A program made the position numbers and the translations under genes. DNA of 44,155 nt from Lentilactobacillus otakiensis DSM 19908 = JCM 15040 (GTDB taxonomy: Bacteria > Bacillota > Bacilli > Lactobacillales > Lactobacillaceae): assembly GCF_001434145.1 (NCBI RefSeq), contig NZ_AZED01000002.1, positions 1 through 44,155 on the forward strand, read 5' to 3'. The first letter of the stretch is position 1, and each line of letters starts with the position of its first letter. The notes under the pieces were generated by a model. It saw only the letters and a program-made list of their open reading frames with translations. It was not told the DNA's origin and ran no database searches. Positions 23,274 through 30,900 of this stretch are shown piece by piece.

Positions 23274-23955
23274 AGGTGTTGTATCTAGTGATGATGATGC
23301 TGAAGTATATGAATTCTTTGGCTATTCAACAGTTACTCCTTCCGCAGTTAAAGATGCGTTAAGCACTGCAAATGGTCAAAATATTGTTGCCGAAATTAAT
23401 TCACCTGGTGGCGATGTGTTTGCGGGTTCTGAGATATATACCGCACTTAAGAATTATACCGGTAATGTGGAAGTTGATATTGTCGGACTAGCAGCGAGTG
23501 CGGCCAGTGTCATTGCAATGGCTGGTGATACGATTAAAATTTCGCCAACGGCTCAATTAATGATTCATCGGGCTTCCACTGTATCTCAAGGGAATGCAGA
23601 TGATTTATCCAGCGATTTACAAGGCTTGAACTCGACTGATCAATCAATTGCAAATGTTTATGTGCAACGAACAGGACTGGAACCACAAGCAGTTATGCAA
23701 ATGATGAAACAAGAAACATATATCAACGCCAAAGATGCCGTTGAACAGGGATTTGCAGACGAAATGATGTTTGATGATCAACCAGCCAAAGTTACTAATA
23801 TGCTCTCGCCGGTTATGTTGAGTAATCAGGCAATTAGTAAAATTAAATCATTGCTAACCAAAGTAAAAGAAAAGCCTAAAGAAACTAATAGCCAAACTAG
23901 TGACCAATTGCGATCACATAAGTTGGCTATTTTATTTAAGAAAGAAGGAAATTAA
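23254..23955 (+). CDS. ClpP-like (S14) prohead protease
   Basis: 233 aa. ATG 23254 is favoured because GGAGG is 8 bp upstream; GTG 23245 lies inside that RBS. The serine nucleophile is in GLAASAASVIAMAGD, the histidine in QLMIHRAS, and NSPGGDVFAGSEIYTAL matches the substrate-loop region. It removes the scaffold-like N-terminus of the capsid protein during maturation. Confidence 0.94.
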   Translation: MTTVPIKGVVSSDDDAEVYEFFGYSTVTPSAVKDALSTANGQNIVAEINSPGGDVFAGSEIYTALKNYTGNVEVDIVGLAASAASVIAMAGDTIKISPTAQLMIHRASTVSQGNADDLSSDLQGLNSTDQSIANVYVQRTGLEPQAVMQMMKQETYINAKDAVEQGFADEMMFDDQPAKVTNMLSPVMLSNQAISKIKSLLTKVKEKPKETNSQTSDQLRSHKLAILFKKEGN

Positions 23956-23958
23956 ATT

Positions 23959-25188
23959 ATGGATTTAAATAAGCTGCACGATGCTTGGCTTGAAGCTGGT
24001 CAAAAAGTAACGGACCTTCAAGAAAAGCGTAATCAAATGGCAGTTGAACTGAACGATTCTCCTGAAAAATATTCAGATGAGAATCTAACTAAAATTGCTG
24101 ATTCAATTGATAAAGCAAAGAAGACCCGAGATTTTGCTAAAGGTGCATATGATGATGCCCTGGCAACTGCTAAATTAGTAAAGCCTGATAAACCAGCTGC
24201 AGGTGGTCAAAAAGATGTTACGCCAAAAGACAAGCCTAAGTTTATTAATATTGTCAAGGGAGCCTTAAAGGGTGATCCAAAGTTTTTGAATTTGATGTCT
24301 AGTGGACTTGATGTCAATGGAAACGGTGTTGGTTTGACGATTCCAGACGATGTCCAAACAACCATCAATACTTTAAAGCAAACTTTTACGTCGTTGGAGC
24401 CATTAGTAACTGTGGAAGGAGTTAGCGCACCATCTGGTTCACGAGTTATTGAACCACGTCAGTCGGTAACTCCATTTGCTAATTTGGATGATGAAACAGC
24501 GCAAATTGGTAATAACGATGATCCGGCAGCCTTTAAGCCATTAACTTATAAAATTCATCGCTATGCTGGTATTTCTAGCATTACAAATACTTTGATGAAT
24601 GATAGTGATGCCAACCTCTTAGCATATTTGGAAAACTGGATTGCTAAGAAAGATGTTATTACTCGAAACAGTGAAATTTTAAAAGCGTTGGCTAAGTTAC
24701 CAAGCGCACAAAAAACCACAGTTAATAGTTTTGACGCCATTAAGGATATTTACAACAAGGAATTGGATCCACTGATTTGGAATGAATCTGCATTTGTTAC
24801 TAACCAATCAGGCTTTGCTGTTCTGGATAAAGTCAAGGATAATAACGGACAATACGTCATTCAGCCTAACCCGCTTAATCCATCACAAAAAATGTTGGCT
24901 GGTAAGACAATTACAGTTATTGCCGATGCCTTTCTGCCCAATGATGAAAGCAGTTTCCCACTTTACATTGGTGCTTTGACGGAAGCTGTTCGTCTATTCG
25001 ACCTTCAGCAGATGTCTTTGTTGGCCACCAACATTGGCGCCGGTTCTTTCGAAAATGACTTGACTAAGATTCGGGCAATTGACCGCTTCGATGTCGAATT
25101 GTGGGATACCCAATCGGTCATTTATGCACCATTTACTGGGTTGGCAGATTTAACTCCTGCTGCAAAGACTAGTTCAACTGGCAAGTAA
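23959..25188 (+). CDS. Major capsid protein, HK97 fold
   Basis: 409 aa. The N-terminal coiled coil (about 1-75, LDKNL-type helices such as LHDAWLEAGQKVTDLQEKR) is the delta domain expected to be cut off by the adjacent protease. The HK97 body follows (GLTIPDDVQTTINTLKQTFT, then YAGISSITNTLMNDSDANLL and NQSGFAVLDKVKD). Downstream, a 7-bp hairpin (25197-25203 with 25228-25234) precedes the connector genes and may set expression levels. Confidence 0.94.
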   Translation: MDLNKLHDAWLEAGQKVTDLQEKRNQMAVELNDSPEKYSDENLTKIADSIDKAKKTRDFAKGAYDDALATAKLVKPDKPAAGGQKDVTPKDKPKFINIVKGALKGDPKFLNLMSSGLDVNGNGVGLTIPDDVQTTINTLKQTFTSLEPLVTVEGVSAPSGSRVIEPRQSVTPFANLDDETAQIGNNDDPAAFKPLTYKIHRYAGISSITNTLMNDSDANLLAYLENWIAKKDVITRNSEILKALAKLPSAQKTTVNSFDAIKDIYNKELDPLIWNESAFVTNQSGFAVLDKVKDNNGQYVIQPNPLNPSQKMLAGKTITVIADAFLPNDESSFPLYIGALTEAVRLFDLQQMSLLATNIGAGSFENDLTKIRAIDRFDVELWDTQSVIYAPFTGLADLTPAAKTSSTGK

Positions 25189-25251
25189 TTGAAATAAGTC
25201 GCCAATGAAATAAACAATACAGTGATGGGCGGCTGTTAGGAGGGGTGTCAT

Positions 25252-25542
25252 GTGACGGTTAATCCGAAAGAATTAATGGATGAGTTGCATATTGACCAAA
25301 GTCCGACTGAATTAACGACTGTTACCAATTTGATTAATGAAGCAACCGAGATTGTCAATCATTCAGTCAGTTCAACTGAAACCCAATATCAGGCCTCATC
25401 AATTTACGACTTAGCAATAAAAACACTGGCAACTCAATTATATTATGATCGGGAATTATCTAAAGGGATGTCAGCTGGTTTGTTGATGATGCTAGATCAA
25501 CTCCAAGGAATGGTTTCAGGAAGTGATCCGGATGGCACTTAA
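25252..25542 (+). CDS. Head-tail connector protein (gp6-like)
   Basis: 96 aa, GTG start with RBS TAGGAGGGG. The helical layout and IYDLAIKTLATQLYYDRELS match the phage gp6-like head-tail connector family that extends the portal ring. Confidence 0.85.
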   Translation: MTVNPKELMDELHIDQSPTELTTVTNLINEATEIVNHSVSSTETQYQASSIYDLAIKTLATQLYYDRELSKGMSAGLLMMLDQLQGMVSGSDPDGT

Positions 25543-25894
25543 TAAATTTAGTCCGGAGCAGTTTAATCGGCAAGCCCAGTTTGGAACGGCTTTACCAACA
25601 ATTAATCCTAATACTGGTGCATCAGGAACGCAATTTAAACCACAGTTCGTGTTATGGTGCATGCCTTATACGCGAACTAACACACAGAACGTTTCGCTTT
25701 TGGGAACAGATTTTGAAGATACTATTCAAATTGTTATTCGACACAATCCGTTAATTGACAAAGGTCTGCTAGTTCAATATCAAGACCAACTATATCAAAT
25801 CGTTAATTTGAGTTTAGATGATAGCAATAAAATTGTGACTTATGACATTTTGACTCTACAGATTAATGAGAGGGTTGGTAAAAAACATGGTTAG
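25532..25894 (+). CDS. Head-closure protein (SPP1 gp16-like)
   Basis: 120 aa. The start at ATG 25532 (MALNKFSPEQFNRQAQFGT) follows AGGAAGTG; it overlaps the previous gene. The small beta-barrel pattern, with VQYQDQLYQIVNLSLDDS, fits head-tail joining proteins that close the capsid after packaging. Confidence 0.8.
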   Translation: MALNKFSPEQFNRQAQFGTALPTINPNTGASGTQFKPQFVLWCMPYTRTNTQNVSLLGTDFEDTIQIVIRHNPLIDKGLLVQYQDQLYQIVNLSLDDSNKIVTYDILTLQINERVGKKHG

Positions 25895-26285
25895 TATGGC
25901 CGAACAATTAGACGATTATTTAGCGAAAATAAAACGATTGGTACCCAACCGGGCGGAAAGAACTATAATCACTAAAGCCGGTGCCGATGTTTTACAAAAG
26001 AAATTGGCTAATAAAACTAAGCAGCTACATTACACTAATCGAATTGCCTCAGAAAAGGATCCACATTTAGCTGATAGTGTGCTAGTTAGTATGACAAACG
26101 TTGATGGTGATGTGGATGGGACAGCGACAGTTGGCTGGGTCAAGAAAAAAGCAGTGATTGCTCGCTGGCTAAATGATGGCACTGTTTACATTGTCGGTGA
26201 TCACTTTGTGGAAAAGACCCGTGAGGAAACTCGTTCTGATATATTAAAATCTGAATATATTAAGTGGAAGGAGCTGGGTCACTAA
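25887..26285 (+). CDS. HK97 gp10-like head-tail protein
   Basis: 132 aa. RAERTIITKAGADVLQKKLA, then HLADSVLVSM and the later VGDHFVEKTREETRSDIL, match the HK97-gp10/tail-completion family. An in-frame ATG at 25866 is possible but lies inside the previous gene without a better RBS. Confidence 0.8.
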   Translation: MVSMAEQLDDYLAKIKRLVPNRAERTIITKAGADVLQKKLANKTKQLHYTNRIASEKDPHLADSVLVSMTNVDGDVDGTATVGWVKKKAVIARWLNDGTVYIVGDHFVEKTREETRSDILKSEYIKWKELGH

Positions 26286-26674
26286 TGGAATTACCAGTTA
26301 TGACTGTTTATCAGTTAATTCAATCTTTACACTATGGTTGGATTGACCAGCTTTATTCCATGAACATTCCTCCCGGAGCTGATACTTCTGGAAAGCAGAC
26401 CATTGTCTTGATTACTTCCATTACTGAACCGTTGGGCGGATATCGGAACGATCAATTTAGTAATATGCAAGCTAATATTCAAGTTCAAATATTTTGGAAA
26501 AAAGATACACAAGAAAATATTTTTAATGAAGAAGTTGCCCTAATGAATAATTTGGATAATCAGGATTGGCTGGTTAGCTCACATGAGCCTAACACTGTGG
26601 ATCCAGACACCGATCAAGTTACGGCAACTTTTTCAGTTACTAAAACAATTATAGTAAAGAAAGAAGGACTTTAA
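26285..26674 (+). CDS. DUF806-family tail-completion protein
   Basis: 129 aa. The start ATG 26285 overlaps the previous stop (TAATG) with GGAAGGAG upstream. NNDQ-type pattern QANIQVQIFWKKDTQ and VTATFSVTKTI match DUF806, located between gp10-like and major tail genes in lactobacillus phages. It probably forms part of the head-tail interface. Confidence 0.8.
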   Translation: MELPVMTVYQLIQSLHYGWIDQLYSMNIPPGADTSGKQTIVLITSITEPLGGYRNDQFSNMQANIQVQIFWKKDTQENIFNEEVALMNNLDNQDWLVSSHEPNTVDPDTDQVTATFSVTKTIIVKKEGL

Positions 26675-27298
26675 ATGTCAACACATGGTATTAAAGATGT
26701 CACCTTTGGTTTGGTTGATGCTAATGGTAAATTACTGACTAGCGATGCAGGAGTAGGAACTAATGGTATCTATTTAGTGGATGGCGATGCTAAAGGCGCT
26801 ACGACGGCCACAGTTTCTGGCTTGGAAGCCGCGGGTACTGTCGCCTATGCTAATGATGAAGCAAAACGAGTTTCAAATGGTCAGGCACAACCAGAGGTCG
26901 CATTGGAATTCTTGGATATTGATTTTGACGAGTTGCAAAAACTCAAAGGATATATTCATGATGCGGCTAATGGTGGTTGGACACGTCGATTGCCAAAGCC
27001 CCATGTAGCAATGTTGTTACATTTTCGTTCATACACGAATATTGATATGTACGAAGGCTTTGCTAATGGTCAACTAATTGAAACTGGTAGTTCTCATGCA
27101 ACGGATAATAATGCTGAAACTGATGCCAATACGGCGTTAACTTACCAAGCATTAACACCAGCTGACAATACAATCTTCAACGGAGAACCGTACAAGATTT
27201 GGATGTCTCAAGATACTGGATTTGATAAAGCTAAAATGTTGGCCGAAGTCTTTGGTGGTTATTCAGCTACTACCGGCGTTAAAATGCCAGGAAAATAA
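26675..27298 (+). CDS. Major tail protein
   Basis: 207 aa. MSTHGIKDVTFGLVDANGKL, EVALEFLDIDFDELQKLKGY and YEGFANGQLIETGSSHATDN are typical of siphovirus tail-tube proteins of lactic acid bacteria phages. RBS GAAGGAC. A GC-rich hairpin without a T tract follows, consistent with a step down in expression after this abundant protein. Confidence 0.9.
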   Translation: MSTHGIKDVTFGLVDANGKLLTSDAGVGTNGIYLVDGDAKGATTATVSGLEAAGTVAYANDEAKRVSNGQAQPEVALEFLDIDFDELQKLKGYIHDAANGGWTRRLPKPHVAMLLHFRSYTNIDMYEGFANGQLIETGSSHATDNNAETDANTALTYQALTPADNTIFNGEPYKIWMSQDTGFDKAKMLAEVFGGYSATTGVKMPGK

Positions 27299-27305
27299 AT
27301 TAAGG

Positions 27306-27321
27306 CGGGGATTGTTCCCCG
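27306..27321 (+). other. GC-rich intercistronic hairpin
   Basis: CGGGGA / TCCCCG with loop TTGT and no poly-T follows the major tail gene. It could slow 3' decay of the abundant upstream message or act as a partial terminator. Confidence 0.6.
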
Positions 27322-27356
27322 TATACATAACTAAATAAAATAAAGGAGTTTTGATC

Positions 27357-27734
27357 ATGAAAATTAATATTACTCGATTAGGTTTACGTAAAAAGTCAGC
27401 TGAGGTTAAGACTACTGTAGGAGTCGTTGAGAAAGCACAAAATTTACAAATTCAATTGTTGAAATCAGATTCAATTGACTTTACTAATGATGATCCACTA
27501 GTAGTTTTAGAAACGCAAAAGAAAATGGTTCAAGGATTAGTGCAATTTATGATTGATATTTTTAAGCTATCCGACAAAGAAGTTGAAAAGATTAAATCCA
27601 CTTTGGATTTTACGGATTTTCAAAATTTCATGGCCTATGTATTATTCCGGTTTCAAGGTATGAGCGATGAAGATTGGGAGACTGTTACTAAACAACAAAC
27701 TGAGGAATCAGCAGACCCAAAAGAAAGCAATTAA
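27357..27734 (+). CDS. Tail assembly chaperone (G-type)
   Basis: 125 aa; ATG 27357 is chosen over TTG 27351 because of the RBS TAAAGGAG. Helical C-terminal half (LVQFMIDIFKLSDKEVEKIK). It precedes the tape-measure gene. A slippery heptamer CCCAAAA near its end allows a -1 shift into the next frame, the classic G/GT arrangement in which the extended form recruits tube subunits to the tape measure. Confidence 0.88.
   Translation: MKINITRLGLRKKSAEVKTTVGVVEKAQNLQIQLLKSDSIDFTNDDPLVVLETQKKMVQGLVQFMIDIFKLSDKEVEKIKSTLDFTDFQNFMAYVLFRFQGMSDEDWETVTKQQTEESADPKESN
27716..27722 (+). promoter_or_regulatory. Programmed -1 frameshift site CCCAAAA
   Basis: In the zero frame it reads C-CCA-AAA, which fits the X-XXY-YYZ rule, and it lies 9 nt before the zero-frame stop (27732-27734). 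The -1 frame is open from 27704 to 27943. Confidence 0.8.
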
Positions 27735-27943
27735 GATTAGCCAAATTAATTAATGACCTAAGCATATCCCAACAAGATATGCTTTTTTTTAAACAACAAA
27801 TGATGAAGCAAGGAATCTTACCAGATGAGTTAAACCGACAAGATTACTTTGAATTTATGGCAGTCTTAAATGCTAAAGATAAGAAGAAACAAGTAACAGA
27901 TCCGGTTGTCGAGTTATTAAATAAACGAAAGGGGACTGACTAA
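27723..27943 (+). CDS. Tail assembly chaperone extension (T part, made by -1 frameshift)
   Basis: About 73 residues in the -1 frame (RKQLRLAKLINDLSISQQDM near the start, DPVVELLNKRKGTD at the end), joined to the G protein through the slippery site. No good independent start exists near its 5' end. Its stop overlaps the tape-measure start (TAATG). The pattern LINDLSISQQDMLFFKQQMM, a short helical protein, is typical for this position. Confidence 0.8.
27761..27790 (+). terminator. Terminator-like hairpin inside the chaperone frame
   Basis: AGCATATC / GATATGCT, a perfect 8-bp stem with a 7-nt loop, is followed by eight T (27783-27790). It is 38 nt after the slippery site, too far for a usual stimulator. 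It is AT-rich, so as a terminator it would be partial and would limit tape-measure expression. Confidence 0.45.
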
Positions 27944-30900
27944 TGGCCACAATTAATGATGTAATGAGTACTTCAATTCGCTTGGATGCAGTGCAACCCG
28001 CACGGTCATTAAAAACTTTAACTAATTACATTAAAGCTAATACCAATGCATGGCGTTCTCAGGAGGTGGCCTTAAAATCTTCTGGAGATAAGCTAGATGC
28101 TTTAAAAACTAGGTATCAAGGAATATCAGAAGAAATCAAAGGTTATAACTTAAAAATTGATGAGCTAAAACGTCGACAGTCAGGCCTTGATCAAACAACC
28201 AACCAAGGTTCAGAAAAGTATGCCAAATATGCTAATCAGATTGCTAAAGCACAAGAGAAGATTGCTGGTTTAAATGATCAACAGTCTAAGGCGGAAAAGC
28301 AATTTGAATACCTTAATTCAGGACTATCTGGATTACAGCGCAACTATCATAACCTTAATCAGGTAACTAATTCTTATGTGGATGCGCTAAAGGCTCAAGG
28401 AAAGATTAACCAGGCTGGTCAAGTAAAGCTTAAAGGCCTTAAGGAAGGATTGAATAGCTTATCTGATCAGTACAGATTACAAAATAGTGAACTCAGTAAA
28501 AACTCACAGGCTTATAAACAAGCCCAGTTGGCCTATGAAAAACAACAAAATGTTGTTAACCGCCTCGCCAATGATACCCACAAGAATGCGGATGAATATG
28601 TTCAAGAAAAGGAAAAACTTAATCAATTAAAAGGTAGCTTGGACATTGCTAACGAAGCTTTTAACACCCAACAAGTACGAGTCAACAAAACAGCCACTTC
28701 ACTGGCCAATGTGCGTTCTGATGTGGTCAAGTACGATTTACAAGTCGGTCACATGAGTGATGCAATGGTGCGATTGGGCGATAAAGCTAACATTGCTAAG
28801 AATAAATTTAAAAATTCATTTGGATCAATTAAAGGTAGTTTACTAGGTGCCAGCGTAGCGATGGGGACATTGGGAGCAGCAGCTTTTTCTGGCGCTAAAA
28901 AAGCAACTGAACTTCAAAATGTTTATAAAGTAAACCAAAACTTACTGGTTACGGGTGGCGACAAGGCTAAAACTGCTATTAAAACCGTGACAGAAATGCA
29001 AAAAGACGGGGCTAAGTACGCTCTTAAATATGGAGTTAGTCAAAAAGAAATTGCTGATCAATACCAGGATTTAATCAAGCGTGGTCATACAGGTGCTGAA
29101 TCATTAGCGGTTATGAAAACTGAACTACAAGCCAGTGTGGCTTCTAGTGATGACTTTAAAGATGTGGTTAAAGTATCAAGCCAGGCGATTGAAGCATTTG
29201 GCATGAAAACCAATAATACGGCAAAAATGATGCACAACACTAAACGTGTAGTTAATGCATTAGCTTATTCTGCTGACATGACTGCTACTGACTTCCACAG
29301 TTTAGGCAAAGGCATGGAATATGTAGGCGATTCAGCTCATAATGCGGACTTTAGTATTGAGCAAACTTCCGCTGCTTTAGGTGAATTGAGTAACCATGGC
29401 TTGGAAGCTGATAAAGCTGGGACAGGTCTGCGAAAAATTATTACTAGTTTAGCAGCTCCAACAAATTCAGCTATGGGCGCTTTAAATGAAATTGGAATTA
29501 AATCAACTAAAATATTCCAAACTGCCAATGGTAATTTCAAAACGTTGCCTGCAATTTTTAAAATTATTGAGGAACATACTAAAAAACTTGGTGGAGCTGA
29601 TACAGCGCGCATCTTTAAAAATGTTTTTGGTCAAACTGGCATGCAAGCAGCTCAAATCTTAGCTAAATATAATGGCCAATTGGCTGATTTAACCAACAAT
29701 GTTTCTAAAGCAAGCAAAGCTGGGACTTACGTTCAAAGATTAGCTAACAAAAATGCTCAAACTGCCCAAATGTCTCAGAAACGATTTAAGCAAGCCTGGG
29801 ATCAATTATCAATTATGTTTGGGTCTAAGTTGTTGCCATATATGACAAAAGCAGCTAATCAAATGACCAAGCTCTTTGGTGAAAAAGGCTTTCAGAAAGA
29901 TATTGGTAAAACGGCTACTTTAACTGCACATGTGGCAGGAGGAATCGCCAATATTGGCATTTTTGCTATTAAACATTATGAAGGTGTCAAGCGCTTTGGT
30001 GAAGCATTAACTGCAATTTGGGCAGTTGGCAAAGTTTATAAATACTTTAAAATATTTAGCGACCTTACTTCTGTTTTTAGTGGTCAAAAGCTAAAGGTGA
30101 ACCGATTGACATCAGCATATGATGATCAAACTTTAGCTATTGAACGTAACACTAAGGCTAAAGAAGCTAATGTGGATGCCGGAAATGGTACCAGTACAAT
30201 TGATGATATTGCTGATAACGCTGGTGGTGAAGGTAAGGTTGCCGAAGATGCTGAAAAAGACGGTAAAATAGCGGTTCACGACATAGATGATACAAGTAAA
30301 GTCACCGAAGATACCGGAAAGATAGGCCGATTCGCTAAATTAGCTGAAAAGTTTAAAGGTGTTAGCAAATTAGGAAAGGTTGTTGCAGGCTCTGTAGGTG
30401 TCTTAGACGTTTTAAATTCAGCAACTGATTTAATTGGCATGAAAAAGAAGAGTGCCGGTTCACACATCGGCGCTGCTACTGGTTCACTAGGTGGTACAGC
30501 AGCTGGTGCAGCAATCGGGACAGCTATTTTACCTGGAATTGGCACAGCTGTTGGCGCTGGATTGGGTGGCTTGGTTGGTGAAGGTGTTGGTCGTAAGTTT
30601 GGTAAAGCTATTCAAAAAGGACTTTCAGCACAAAAAATCCATACACCTAAATTATCTACCAAGTCTTCTTTCAAGAAACTTTCTGATGAAGCGACAAGCT
30701 ATTATAAAAACCGTGAAGCTCAGGACAAGAAGAACTTACAATTACTTTATAAAAACGGGGACATTACTAAAAAAGAGTATGAAAAACGTCTGCAAGTCAT
30801 TAAGGGTGAAGGTTCTAAAGCCAATCGATTAACTCTGATGAGTCAGAAAGATCAGCAAGCAATTGCCAAATATTATGCACAATCACGGCAACGACTAACG

